From the NCBI GenBank assembly GCA_016893485.2, contig JAFEKX020000001.1, positions 4,526,001 to 4,590,000 of the forward strand: DNA of 64,000 nucleotides, given 5' to 3'. Both the position numbers and the translations under genes were made by a program. Source of the DNA: Streptomyces sp. P3. GTDB taxonomy: Bacteria; Actinomycetota; Actinomycetes; Streptomycetales; Streptomycetaceae. Position 1 is the first letter of the stretch. Every line of letters starts with the position of its first letter. Of the stretch, positions 44,832-56,327 are shown in pieces. Under the pieces are notes generated by a model. That model saw only the letters and a program-made list of their open reading frames with translations. It searched no databases and was not told the DNA's origin.

Positions 44832-47479
44832 ATGTCAGCCTGCGTACCCACCCGCGCCACCGACTCGCATCAGAATCGGACGAAGCGCGCCCCCAGCCCC
44901 ACAGCCCGCCGCCGCCCCCGCCCCGCCGTTTCCGGATCGCGGGCGCCGACGTGTCGGCCTCCATCGCGGTCTTCCTGATCGCCCTGCCTCTGTCCCTCGG
45001 CATCGCCCTCGCCACCGGCGCGCCCCTCCAGGCCGGCCTGGTCGCCGCCGCCGCGGGCGGACTCGTCGCCGGCCGGCTCGGCGGCTGCCCTCCAGGTCAG
45101 CGGCCCGGCCGCCGGACTCACCGTGGTCACCGCCGACCTGATCCACCGTTACGGCTGGCGTACGACCTGCGCGGTCACCGTCCTCGCGGGCCTCGCCCAA
45201 CTCGCCCTGGGCTGCCTGCGCGTGGCCCGCACCGCGCTCGCCGTCAGCCCCGCGATCGTGCACGGCATGCTGGCCGGCATCGGTGTCACCATCGCCGTCG
45301 CCCAGCTGCACATCGTGCTCGGCGGCACCCGCAGAGCTCGGTCCTCGCCAACCTCCGCGCACTGCCCGCCCAGTTGGCGGACGTGCATCCCGCCGCCGTG
45401 GCGATGAGCGTGCTGACGCTGGCACTTCTGCTGCTGTGGCCGCGCGTCCCCGGCCGGCTCGGGCACCTGATGCGCAAGATCCCGGCCGCGCTCGTCGCCG
45501 TCGCCGGAGCCACCCTCACCGCGTCCCTCGCCGGGCTGAGCCTGGCCAAGGTCGACCTGCCGTCCTGGAGCAGTCACGCGCTGGCCGGCCTCCCCGAGGG
45601 CCCGGCGCTCGGCATCGCCGCCGCCGTCCTCACCACCACCCTGGTGTGCAGCGTGCAGTCGCTGCTCGGCGCGGTCGCCGTGGACAAGCTGGTCGCCGGA
45701 CAGCCCGGGCTCTCAGCCCGCGTCGGCCGCTCCGACCTGAACCGCGAACTGCTCGGCCAGGGCGCCGCGAACATCGTCTCCGGCGCGCTCGGCGGACTGC
45801 CCGTCGCGGGCGTGGCCGTACGGAGTTCGGCGAATGTGCGAGCCGGTGCCGTGAGCCGGAACTCCACGATGCTGCACGGCGTTCTCGTAGTGGTAGCCGC
45901 CCTGCTGATGATCCCGGTGCTGGAGTTGATCCCCTCGCTTCGCTCGCCGCACTCGTGATGGCCGTCGGCATCCAGATGGTGAACCTGCACCACATCCGCA
46001 CGGTGACCCGCCACCGCGAAGTCCTGGTCTACGTCGTCACCACCCTCGGCGTGGTCTTCCTCGGCGTCCTGGAGGGCGTGCTCCTCGGGGTCACCGTCGC
46101 CGTGGGCGTCGCGCTCAACCGCCTTGCCCACACCCGCATCACGCACGACGAGAAGGAAGGAGCCCATCACGTACACGTCCGAGGGCAGTTGACGTTCCTC
46201 GCGGTGCCGCGGCTCAGCCGCACCCTGCATCTCGTACCCCAAGGCACCCACGTCGTCGTGGAGTTGGACGGTTCGTTCATGGACCACGCGGCGTACGAGT
46301 CACTGCAGGACTGGCAGAACGCGCACACCGCGCGCGGGGGCACCGCCGAACTGACCGGACGGCGCGCGGGAGTTCGCGACACCGGCCCGGACCGCACCGG
46401 GATCGAGGCGGCACCGGCCGACACCGCGACCGGCACCACGGTCGGCGCGGCGAGCGGCACGACGACCGAGGTTCAGGCCCGCACCACGGCCGACGCCCAG
46501 ACCGGCGAGCCGACGACGTCCACCGCCTGCCGCTGCCACCCCTGGACGCCCTGGCGCAACCACCAGTGCGACCACCGGCGTTCCACTCCGGCCGGCCGAC
46601 ACCCGGCCGAGCCGACGGACCAGCCGACGGACCGGCCCGCGCCCGGCACCACCGAGCCGAGCACCCCGGCACCGCACGCCACTCCGGAACCGGAGCCCAC
46701 CCCGTCGCCGGACCCAACCCAGGCTCAGGCACCGGCGCCCACCCCGGCCCAGGCACCGGCACCGGCACCGGCACCCACGCAGGCACCGGCACCGGCGCCC
46801 CCACAGTCACCGCCGACAGTCAACTGGCCCGTGGTATCCGCGCGTTCCAGCGCGACACCGCACCCTCGTGCGGGGTGAGCTGGCCCGGCTGGCCAAGGAA
46901 GGGCAGCGGCCCTCGCAGCTCTTCCTGACCTGTGCGGACTCGCGGCTGGTGACGTCGATGATCACGTCGAGCGGTCCCGGTGACCTGTTCGTCGTGCGGA
47001 ACGTGGGCAACCTCGTGCCGCCGCCCGGCGAGGAGAGCGGGGACGACTCGGTGGCCGCGGCGATCGAGTACGCGGTGGACGTGCTGCGGGTGAGATCGAT
47101 CACGGTGTGCGGGCACTCCGGCTGCGGGGCCATGCAGGCACTGCTCGACTCCGAGCCCGGGGGCGCCCGGACGCCGTTGAAGCGGTGGCTGCGGCACGGG
47201 GTGCCGAGCCTGGAGCGGATGGCCGACGACGGCCGACCCTGGGCACGGCTGACGGGAAGGGCGCCCGCCGACGCCGTAGAGCAGCTGTGTCTGACCAATG
47301 TGGTGCAGCAGTTGGAGCATCTGCGGGGGCACGAGTCGGTGGCTCGGGCCTTGCGGGAGGGGGCGTTGGAGCTGCACGGGATGTATTTCCATGTCGGCGA
47401 GGCGCAGGCGTACTTGCTGACCGAGGCGGACGGGGGCGGGTTGTTCGACGGGGTGGGGGTGGCGGACATGTCGGCCTGA
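44832..47479 (+). CDS. SulP-family anion transporter fused to beta-carbonic anhydrase, frame-broken
   Basis: The ATG at 44832 follows GGAAGAC. The SulP part shows ADVSASIAVFLIALPLSLGI, LTVVTADLIHRYGW, VHGMLAGIGVTIAVAQLHIV and NRELLGQGAANIVSGALGGL. A STAS-like part follows (VRGQLTFLAVPRLSRTLHLV), then a Pro/Thr/Ala-rich linker. The beta-carbonic anhydrase domain has LFLTCADSRLVTSMI and ITVCGHSGCGAMQALLDS, giving the zinc ligands Cys, His, Cys plus the Asp-Arg dyad. Such fusions (mycobacterial Rv3273 type) couple bicarbonate transport to CO2 hydration. Shifts lie near 44910, 45090, 45335, 45940 and 46855. The carbonic anhydrase ends GVGVADMSA. Confidence 0.85.
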
Positions 47480-47537
47480 ACCCGGTTCACCCGGCGTCCG
47501 TGGGTACGAAAGACCCTTGCCACGCGTCTCTGGCCGT

Positions 47538-47590
47538 GGGTCCGATGACAGGTCTAAACCAATATTTCGGCGACCCTTGTCATCGGACCC
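47538..47590. promoter_or_regulatory. 13-bp inverted repeat upstream of acs
   Basis: GGGTCCGATGACA (47538-47550) and TGTCATCGGACCC (47578-47590) are perfect inverted copies separated by 27 bases. They flank a dre-like box. They could form a stem in the acs leader or serve as paired operator half-sites. Confidence 0.6.
47548..47563. promoter_or_regulatory. DasR-like (dre) box upstream of acs
   Basis: ACAGGTCTAAACCAAT matches 12 of 16 positions of the GntR-family DasR consensus AGTGGTCTAGACCACT as I remember it, with the core GGTCTAAACC. It lies 83 bases before the acs start, inside the 13-bp inverted repeat. DasR responds to glucosamine-6-phosphate, and NagA releases acetate, which offers a metabolic rationale. 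Confidence 0.5.
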
Positions 47591-47645
47591 CGGGTCTGAT
47601 GAGCTGGCCCGGGACACAACGGACACCCTGGGAAAGGCAGATGCC

Positions 47646-49606
<1,961 letters not shown>

Positions 49607-49625
49607 CCTGCGGATACGACGAGAG

Positions 49626-49660
49626 GGGGCGCCCGGCGGCGAACATGCCGGGCGCCCCTT
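49626..49660 (+). terminator. Terminator after acs
   Basis: GGGGCGCCCGGC pairs with GCCGGGCGCCCC (12 bp) around a 9-base loop, followed by TTT. It begins 20 bases after the acs stop. Confidence 0.9.
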
Positions 49661-49701
49661 TCGCGCATAACGTGAGATCGACAGGGCCCATCCCGCCGCA
49701 C

Positions 49702-49719
49702 CTTAGGTAAGCTAAGTAA
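49702..49719. promoter_or_regulatory. Iron-box-like sequence upstream of nhaA
   Basis: CTTAGGTAAGCTAAGTAA contains the perfect inverted repeat CTTAG-GTAAG-CTAAG and resembles the DtxR/IdeR/DmdR iron box (TTAGGTTAGGCTAACCTAA, recalled) with two bases fewer. It lies 82 bases before the nhaA start. Confidence 0.45.
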
Positions 49720-49800
49720 AGCGTCAAGAACGCGCCAAGGTGTGCCGGGAAGTCTGGTCGGCAAGTGCTCTGTGCTGCCCGCCACCCCGGAGGTCTCCCC

Positions 49801-51241
49801 GTGACCGCGCCCCGCCCCACCGTCGCCCGCAAAGTGCTGGGACGGCTGTCCCTGCCCGAGCGGAACTTCGTCGCGGACGCGCTGCGCACCGAGACCGTCG
49901 GCGGTGTCCTCCTCCTGATCGCCGCCGTCACCGCGCTGATCTGGGCCAACGTCCCCGCGCTGCACGACAGCTACGAGAGCGTCAGCCACTACCACTTCGG
50001 CCCCGCCGCCCTCGGCCTGCACCTCTCGGTCGCCCACTGGGCCGCCGACGGCCTCCTCGCCGTCTTCTTCTTCGTCGCCGGCATCGAGCTCAAGCGTGAA
50101 CTCGTCGCCGGCGACCTCCGCGACCCCAAGGCCGCCGCCCTGCCCGTCGTGGCGGCCCTGTGCGGAATGGCCGTACCGGCGCTCGTGTACACGCTCACCA
50201 ACCTCGCCGGTGGCGGCTCGCTGGGGGGCTGGGCGGTGCCGACCGCCACCGACATCGCCTTCGCGCTCGCCGTCCTCGCGGTGATCGGCACCTCCCTGCC
50301 GAGCGCCCTGCGCGCCTTCCTGCTCACCCTCGCCGTCGTCGACGACCTGTTCGCGATCCTGATCATCGCGGTCTTCTTCACCGCCCGGATCGACTTCGCC
50401 GCGCTCGCCGGCGCGGCCGTCGGCCTCGCGGTCTTCTGGCTGCTGCTGCGAAGGGGGCGTGCGCGGCTGGTACGTCTACGTCCCGCTCGCGCTGGTGATC
50501 TGGGCGCTGATGTACAACAGCGGCGTCCACGCGACCATCGCGGGCGTGGCCATGGGCCTGATGCTGCGCTGCACCACCCGTGAGGACGAGAAGCACTCTC
50601 CCGGGGAGCACGTCGAACATCTCGTACGGCCGCTGTCGGCGGGGCTCGCGGTGCCGCTGTTCGCGCTGTTCAGCGCCGGAGTCGCCCTCTCCGGGGGCGC
50701 GTTGGGTGACGTGTTCACGAAACCGGAGACCCTGGGTGTGGTCCTCGGACTGGTCGTCGGCAAGGCCGTCGGCATCTTCGGCGGGACCTGGCTGACGGCC
50801 CGTTTCACCCGGGCCTCGCTCAGCGACGACCTGGCCTGGCCGGACGTGTTCGCGGTCGCCTCGCTGGCCGGCATCGGCTTCACCGTGTCGCTGCTCATCG
50901 GGGAACTCGCGTTCGACGGCGACCAGCTGCTCACCGACGAGGTCAAGGCGGCCGTCCTCGTCGGCTCGGTCGTAGCGGCCCTGTGCGCGACCGTGTTGCT
51001 CAAGCTGCGCAACGCCAGGTACCGCAGGATGTACGAGGACGAGGAGCGCGACGAGGACCTCGACGGCATCCCCGACATCTACGAGCAGGACGACCCGGCG
51101 TACCACCTGCGTATGGCCGAACTCCACGACCGCAAGGCCGCCGAGCACCGCAGGATCGCCGAGGAGAAGGCCGCGAAACAGCGGCACGGGCTTGCCGAAG
51201 TGGCGGGCGGGGCAGGCGAGGACGACGACGGTCCGGCATGA
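49801..51241 (+). CDS. nhaA: Na+/H+ antiporter NhaA, frame-broken
   Basis: A membrane antiporter that exports Na+ in exchange for protons. The GTG at 49801 follows CCGGAGGTC. Signature parts are TETVGGVLLLIAAVTALIWA, FFFVAGIELKRELVAGDLRD, PTATDIAFALAVLAVIG and LLTLAVVDDLFAILIIA, the last with the paired Asp of the ion site. One surplus base in the G5 run at 50453-50457 separates the second half, which restarts RRGVRGWYVYVPLALVIW and includes ASLAGIGFTVSLLIGELAF. A cytoplasmic acidic/basic tail of about 70 residues (DEERDEDLDGIPDIYEQDD) extends beyond the E. coli protein. Confidence 0.93.
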
Positions 51242-51284
51242 TCTGACCAGACGGTACAAACACATGCAGATGAGGGAGTACGCG

Positions 51285-51770
51285 ATGAGCGCACCCGACG
51301 GCAGCCCGGTCGGCGCCGAACGCAGCATCGGCCAGTTGTTCGCCTCGGCGACGACCGAGATGTCCGCGCTGGTGCACGACGAGATCGCACTGGCCAAGGC
51401 GCAGCTCAAGCAGGACGTCAAACGCGGTGCCGCGGGCGGCGGCGCGTTCACGGTCGCCGCGGTGGTCCTGCTGTTCTCCCTGCCGATGCTCAACTTCGCG
51501 CTGGCGTACGGCATTCGCACCTGGAGCGGCTGGAACCTGGCCCTCTGCTTCCTGCTCTCCTTCGCGGCGAACGTGCTTGTCGCGATCGTCCTCGGGCTGG
51601 TGGGCGTGCTCTTCTTCAAGAAGGCCGCGAAGAGCAAGGGCCCGCAGAAGGTGGCCGCTTCGGTCAAGGAGACCGCGGGCGTCCTCGGCAACGCCAAGCC
51701 GCATCCGCGCCCGGCGATCGAGGACCGTGTCCCCGAAGCCATCGAGGCTGTGGCACGCTCGTCCTCATGA
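51285..51770 (+). CDS. Holin-X-like (phage holin superfamily III type) membrane protein
   Basis: A 161-residue protein beginning MSAPDGSPVGAERSIGQLFA after GAGGGAG. An amphipathic helix (SALVHDEIALAKAQLKQDVK) precedes two membrane spans (AFTVAAVVLLFSLPMLNFAL and NLALCFLLSFAANVLVAIVL), then a basic tail. The family name derives from Actinobacterial Holin-X; cellular proteins like this (mycobacterial Rv3669 position) are not prophage genes and their function is unknown. The stop overlaps the next start as ATGA, so the two are coupled. Confidence 0.8.
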   Translation: MSAPDGSPVGAERSIGQLFASATTEMSALVHDEIALAKAQLKQDVKRGAAGGGAFTVAAVVLLFSLPMLNFALAYGIRTWSGWNLALCFLLSFAANVLVAIVLGLVGVLFFKKAAKSKGPQKVAASVKETAGVLGNAKPHPRPAIEDRVPEAIEAVARSSS

Positions 51771-52716
51771 CGGACCCCGCCAATCCTTGGGCGCAACCTG
51801 CTTCGGTCGTACGGCTCGACATTCCCGGCGGGCGCGAGGTGACCCACCGGGATGTCGCGGCCAACGGGGCGCGCTTCCACATCGCGGAGGTGGGCGACGG
51901 ACCGCTGGTGCTGCTGCTGCACGGCTTCCCCCAGTTCTGGTGGACCTGGCGGCACCAGCTCGGCGCGCTGGCCGACGCCGGGTTCCGGGCCGTCGCCATG
52001 GACCTGCGGGGCGTCGGCGGCAGCGACCGCACCCCGCGCGGCTACGACCCCGCCAACCTCGCCCTCGACATCACCGGCGTGATCCGCTCCCTCGGCGAGC
52101 CGGACGCCGCGCTGGTCGGCCATGACCTCGGCGGCTATCTCGCGTGGACGGCGGCGGCGATGCGCCCCAAGCTGGTGCGCCGGCTCGCCGTCTCCTCGAT
52201 GCCGCACCCCCGGCGCTGGCGCTACGCGATGCTCTCCGACGTCAAGCAGACGGCGGCCGGCTCCTACATCTGGGGCTTCCAGCGCCCCTGGCTCCCCGAG
52301 CGGCAACTCCTCGCCGACGACGCCGAGTTGGTCGGCACCCTGATCCGCGACTGGTCGGGCCCGAGCCTCCCGGACGACAAGGCGGTCGAGGCGTACCGGC
52401 GGGCGATGCTGATCCCGTCGACGGCGCACTGCTCGATCGAGCCGTACCGCTGGATGGTGCGGTCGATGGCACGCCCGGACGGCATCCAGTTCAACCGGCG
52501 CATGAAGCGGCCGGTGCGGGTGCCGACGCTCCATCTGCACGGCTCGCTGGACCCGGTGCTGCGCACCCGCAGCTCGGCGGGGTCCGGGAGTACGTCGAAG
52601 CGCCGTACCGCTGGCGGCTGTTCGACGGGCTCGGGCACTTCCCGCACGAGGAGGACCCGGTGGCCTTCTCGACCGAACTGGTCAACTGGCTCAAGGATCC
52701 CGAACCCGATCGCTGA
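51767..52716 (+). CDS. Alpha/beta-hydrolase, epoxide-hydrolase-like (EphE position)
   Basis: A hydrolase with ATGA overlap to the previous gene. It contains LLLHGFPQFWWTWRHQLGAL with the oxyanion HGFP, AMDLRGVGGSDRTPRGYD, the nucleophile Asp in ALVGHDLGGYLAWTAAAM, the acid region TLHLHGSLDPVLRTPQ and the His in LFDGLGHFPHEEDP. An Asp nucleophile with HGFP points to epoxide hydrolases rather than esterases; the cap Tyr residues (such as SYIWGFQRP) are plausible ring-opening residues. A shift near 52575 separates the C-terminal 45 residues, ending NWLKDPEPDR. Substrate unknown. Confidence 0.82.
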
Positions 52717-52887
52717 CCGATCGTTGACCGATGGATGACCGAAACATGACCCGTGCGTGACCGGCCGACCGCGCCCGGTACCCGGAGTTGAACACCTGTC
52801 CTACGAACGGCTACTTGCCTGGCGCATAGGCCAATTGGGGCCCCAAGGGGCGGTTATCGACCTTGGGGCAGGGGCAGACGTCGGGGT

Positions 52888-53067
52888 ATGGGCTGGACGC
52901 ACGACTACAGTGACGCAGCACGCAATCGCCGCTCGGACCACGGTCTGAGCTCCCACCAACGGGGCGCCCCGCAACTCCAGGGCACAGACCTCAGGGTGGG
53001 GATCCCGCGCATTCTGCGCCGCCGCGCCCGCTGGGTCTCGGTACGGCTGCGTCATCCCCGAGGCTGA
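52888..53067 (+). CDS. Possible 59-residue basic small protein
   Basis: ATG frame MGWTHDYSDAARNRRSDHG continuing to a basic C-terminus (ILRRRARWVSVRLRHPRG). The N-terminal half has a natural composition and the frame ends at 53067, 44 bases before the convergent protease gene. There is no strong ribosome site (GGGGT only). I recognise no domain. It may be a real small Streptomyces protein or chance. Confidence 0.4.
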   Translation: MGWTHDYSDAARNRRSDHGLSSHQRGAPQLQGTDLRVGIPRILRRRARWVSVRLRHPRG

Positions 53068-53111
53068 CGCACCCACCTCCTACAGGACACGCATTTCGGT
53101 GCGCACACCTC

Positions 53112-54311
53112 TTACAGCGCGCAACTGTCGCTGTCCACCTGCTCGTTGGCACTGCGCCCCTTGACGATGTCCGGCTGGATCTCGTCCGCGGTGAGCGCGT
53201 ACCCGGTGTCGGGGTCGTCGAGGGACTTCGCGAAGACCACTCCGTAGACCTTGCCCTCGGGCGTCAGCAGCGGGCCGCCGGAGTTGCCCTGACGGACGGT
53301 CGCGTAGAGGGAGTACACATCGCGGCGGACCGTGCCGCGGTGGTAGATGTCCGGGCCGTTGGCCGTGATGCGTCCCCGCACACGCGCGGCACGAACGTCG
53401 TACGACCCGTTCTCCGGGAAGCCGGCGACGATCGCGCTGTTGCCGCTCGCCGCGTCCTTGGTCGCGAACTGCAGGGAGCGTGCCCTCAGGTCGGGCACGT
53501 CGAGTACGGCGATGTCGCGGTGCCAGTCGTAGAGGACGACCTTGGCGTCGTACTTGCGGCCCTCGCCGCCTATCTGGACGGTGGGTTCGTCGACGCCGCC
53601 GACGACGTGCGCGTTGGTCATGACGCGGCGGTCGCCGAAGACGAAGCCGCTGCCCTCCAGGACCTTGCCGCAGCTCTGGGCGGTGCCCATGACCTTGACG
53701 ATGGACTGCTGGGCGCGGGTGGCGACCGCGCTGGAGGCGAGGGCCGGGTCGGGCGGCTGGACGTCGTTGATCGGCTCGTTCGCGAAGGGGCTGAAGACCT
53801 GCGGGAAACCGTTCTGCGCGAGGACCGAGGAGAAGTCCGCGAACCAGGTGTCGGCCCGCTCGGGCAGCGCCCGTGAGACCCCGAGGAGCACCTTGGAGCT
53901 GCGGACCTCCTTGCCGAGGGTCGGCAGGGTGGTGCCGGCCAGCGCGGAGCCGATCAGCCAGGCCACCAGGAGCATCGCGAGGACGTTGACGAGGGCGCCG
54001 CCGGTCGCGTCCAGGGCGCGGGCCGGGGACCAGGTGATGTACCGGCGCAGCTTGTTGCCGAGGTGGGTGGTCAGGGCCTGGCCGACGGAGGCGCAGACGA
54101 TGACGACGATGACCGCGACGACGGCCGCGGTGGTGCTGACCTCGGCCTTCTGGGTCAGCGCGTCCCAGATCACGGGCAGGGTGTAGACGGCGACGAGACC
54201 GCCGCCGAGGAAGCCGATCACCGACAGGATGCCGACGACGAACCCCTGGCGATAGCCCACGATCGCGAACCACACGGCGGCGACCAGCAGCAGGATGTCC
54301 AGCACGTTCAC
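53112..54311 (-). CDS. MarP-family membrane serine protease
   Basis: A 399-residue protein with an N-terminal CvpA-like domain of about four spans (LDILLLVAAVWFAIVGYRQG, VVAVIVVIVCASVGQALTTH) and a periplasm-facing trypsin-like protease. The triad is His in RRVMTNAHVVGGVDEP, Asp in HRDIAVLDVPDLRA and Ser in ATVRQGNSGGPLLTPEGK. Cys in MGTAQSCGKVLEGSGFVFGD and in the C-terminal DSDSCAL may form a disulfide, as in M. tuberculosis MarP (Rv3671c), which protects against acid and oxidative stress. The frame is intact. The CoA-Nudix gene lies just upstream, as in mycobacteria. Confidence 0.93.
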   Translation of the reverse strand: MNVLDILLLVAAVWFAIVGYRQGFVVGILSVIGFLGGGLVAVYTLPVIWDALTQKAEVSTTAAVVAVIVVIVCASVGQALTTHLGNKLRRYITWSPARALDATGGALVNVLAMLLVAWLIGSALAGTTLPTLGKEVRSSKVLLGVSRALPERADTWFADFSSVLAQNGFPQVFSPFANEPINDVQPPDPALASSAVATRAQQSIVKVMGTAQSCGKVLEGSGFVFGDRRVMTNAHVVGGVDEPTVQIGGEGRKYDAKVVLYDWHRDIAVLDVPDLRARSLQFATKDAASGNSAIVAGFPENGSYDVRAARVRGRITANGPDIYHRGTVRRDVYSLYATVRQGNSGGPLLTPEGKVYGVVFAKSLDDPDTGYALTADEIQPDIVKGRSANEQVDSDSCAL

Positions 54312-54429
54312 CGGTTCAGGCCTCGCCTCAGCACTTCGCGATCACTCCAGGTCGGTCGGGGGCCGGCCCGCCGCGCAGCGGCAATCGACTACGGCGTCCC
54401 CGGGAAGACACAGCACGACGGACACCTTG

Positions 54430-55125
54430 TCATGACCGCCAGTCGAGCGGGACCTGCTTCTCGCGGTCCCACGGCCGCTCCCAACCGGAGTAGTGCAGCA
54501 GGCGGTCGATGACCCCGGCCGTGAAGCCCCAGACGAGGGCCGATTCGACCAGAAATGCCGGACCCAGGAAGCCGCTGGGGTGCGTGACCGTAACCCTGTT
54601 GGCCGGATCCGTGAGATCCGCCACGGGGACCGTGAACACGCGTGCCGTCTCGTTCGGGTCGACCACGCCCACCGGTGTCGGCTCCCGCCACCAGCCCAGC
54701 ACCGGTGTCACCACGAAGCCGCTCACCGGGATGTACAGCTTGGGCAGCACCCCGAAGAGCTGCACCCCGGCCGGGTCGAGCCCGGTCTCCTCCTCGGCCT
54801 CGCGGAGAGCGGCCCGCAGCGGTCCGTCACCGGTCGGGTCACCGTCCTCGGGGTCGAGGGCACCGCCGGGGAAGGACGGCTGGCCCGCATGGGACCGGAG
54901 CGAGCTGGAGCGCTCCATGAGCAGCAGCTCGGGTCCGCGCTCCCCGTCCCCGTCGCCGAACAGGATCAGGACCGCCGACTGCCGTCCCGCCCCGTCCTCC
55001 GGCGGCAGGAAGCGGCTCAGCTGGAGCGGCTCCACCGTCTCCACGGCGTGCACCACCGGATCAAGCCAGCCGGGCAGCCCGTCCTTGCTGAGCCCCACGC
55101 CCTGGGTATGGCTCGCGCGTGTCAT
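54430..55125 (-). CDS. Nudix hydrolase, CoA-pyrophosphatase type
   Basis: A 231-residue Nudix protein. The CoA-type signature LLMERSSSLRSHAGQPSFPG precedes the Nudix box with GGALDPEDGD and REAEEETGLDP, giving the metal-binding Glu residues. Start ATG at 55125 (MTRASHTQGVGLSKDGLPGW) is preceded by GGGGGTGGGG; a GTG 18 bases upstream is possible. The C-terminus ends EKQVPLDWRS. It would cleave CoA or acyl-CoA to 3',5'-ADP and phosphopantetheine. It lies between nth and the MarP gene, all on the minus strand. Confidence 0.9.
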   Translation of the reverse strand: MTRASHTQGVGLSKDGLPGWLDPVVHAVETVEPLQLSRFLPPEDGAGRQSAVLILFGDGDGERGPELLLMERSSSLRSHAGQPSFPGGALDPEDGDPTGDGPLRAALREAEEETGLDPAGVQLFGVLPKLYIPVSGFVVTPVLGWWREPTPVGVVDPNETARVFTVPVADLTDPANRVTVTHPSGFLGPAFLVESALVWGFTAGVIDRLLHYSGWERPWDREKQVPLDWRS

Positions 55126-55176
55126 CCCCACCCCCGTTCCCACTGATCAACGCCCGGTACCTCCGCGATCGTTCCG

Positions 55177-56121
55177 TCATCCGGCCCCCGACATCGTCGT
55201 CACGCGGCCCCAGCGGCGGCGCCGGTTTCCCGCCCGCGTCCAGGTAGGCCTGCGGGGGTTGAGGCGCTGGCCCGGGTAGCCGCCCTTCTCGTACTTGAGC
55301 AGCTTCTTCGCCTTCTCCGGGTCGGTCTCGCCCTCGCCGTACGCCGGGCAGAGCGGGGCGATGGGGCAGGCGCCGCAGGCGGGCTTGCGGGCGTGGCAGA
55401 TCCGGCGGCCGTGGAAGATCACGTGGTGCGAGAGCATCGTCCAGTCGCTCTTCGGGAAGAGCGCTCCCACGGCGGCCTCGATCTTGTCGGGCTCGGTCTC
55501 CTCGGTCCACTTCCAGCGCCGTACGAGCCGCTGGAAATGCGTGTCCACGGTGATGCCGGGCCGCCCGAAGGCGTTGCCGAGCACCACGAAGGCGGTCTTG
55601 CGGCCCACACCGGGCAGCTTCACGAGGTCTTCGAGCCGGCCGGGCACCTCGCCGCCGAAGTCCGCGACCAGCGCCTTGGAGAGCCCTATCACCGACTTGG
55701 TCTTGGCCCGGAAGAACCCGGTCGGGCGGAGGATCTCCTCGACCTGCTCCGGGTCGGCGGCGGCCAGGTCCTCGGGGGTGGGGTACTTGGCGAACAGGGC
55801 GGGTGTCGTCTGATTGACCCTCAGGTCGGTGGTCTGCGCGGACAGGACCGTGGCGACCACCAGCTGGAAGGCGTTCTCGAAGTCGAGCTCCGGGTGGGCG
55901 TACGGATAGATCTCCGCCAGCTCGCGGTTGATCCGGCGGGCGCGGCGGACGAGGGCGGTGTGCGATTCGGTCTTCACACCAGCTGCCACTTCTGCCCCTT
56001 TTGCCGCTTTCTTTCCGACACCCTTGCCGCCGTCAGGGCCCTGTTCGCCCACAGCGGAATCACGAGGTACAACCATCCGCCCAGCCCCCTTGGCCTGTGC
56101 TCTCACCGGCGATTTGGACAC
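55177..56121 (-). CDS. nth: Endonuclease III (DNA glycosylase/AP lyase)
   Basis: A base-excision repair enzyme for oxidised pyrimidines. Residues after about 70 match the family: FQLVVATVLSAQTTDLRVNQ, the helix-hairpin-helix VKLPGVGRKTAFVVLGNAFG with catalytic Lys, VDTHFQRLVRRWKW with catalytic Asp, and the 4Fe-4S cluster CHARKPACGACPIAPLC. A 60-residue basic, Gly/Ala-rich N-terminal extension precedes the core, common in Streptomyces. Near 55260 the frame shifts; the alternative frame gives the expected LNPPQAYLDAGGKPAPPLG ending, so the true stop is near 55190-55200. It diverges from crp. Confidence 0.92.
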   Translation of the reverse strand: MSKSPVRAQAKGAGRMVVPRDSAVGEQGPDGGKGVGKKAAKGAEVAAGVKTESHTALVRRARRINRELAEIYPYAHPELDFENAFQLVVATVLSAQTTDLRVNQTTPALFAKYPTPEDLAAADPEQVEEILRPTGFFRAKTKSVIGLSKALVADFGGEVPGRLEDLVKLPGVGRKTAFVVLGNAFGRPGITVDTHFQRLVRRWKWTEETEPDKIEAAVGALFPKSDWTMLSHHVIFHGRRICHARKPACGACPIAPLCPAYGEGETDPEKAKKLLKYEKGGYPGQRLNPRRPTWTRAGNRRRRWGRVTTMSGAG

Positions 56122-56222
56122 CCGGCCAGCCTAGAGCCCGGCACTGACATCCGCCCGGACCCCGAAGATCAGCCCCCAATTGGACCCCTGCCGCTTACCT
56201 CGGGACACCTGTGCGGCATCCT

Positions 56223-56236
56223 TGTGACAGATCACA
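56223..56236. promoter_or_regulatory. CRP-like palindrome in the nth-crp intergenic region
   Basis: TGTGA-CAGA-TCACA is a perfect inverted repeat with the CRP half-sites TGTGA/TCACA but a 4-base rather than 6-base centre. It lies 92 bases upstream of crp. Downstream at 56272-56288, CCCC-TGGTACCA-AGGGG is a second near-palindrome. Confidence 0.5.
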
Positions 56237-56327
56237 CTGTTTGGACGGTCCAGCAAAATGGGGAGCACGGTCCCCTGGTACCAAGGGGGAACACCTTCCC
56301 CTGAGCAGGTCGACAAGGAGAGAACTC

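Noticed and set aside
51285..51770. Prophage remnant suggested by the holin-like protein
   Set aside because: It sits in conserved core synteny next to an epoxide-hydrolase-like gene as in mycobacteria; no other phage gene is nearby.
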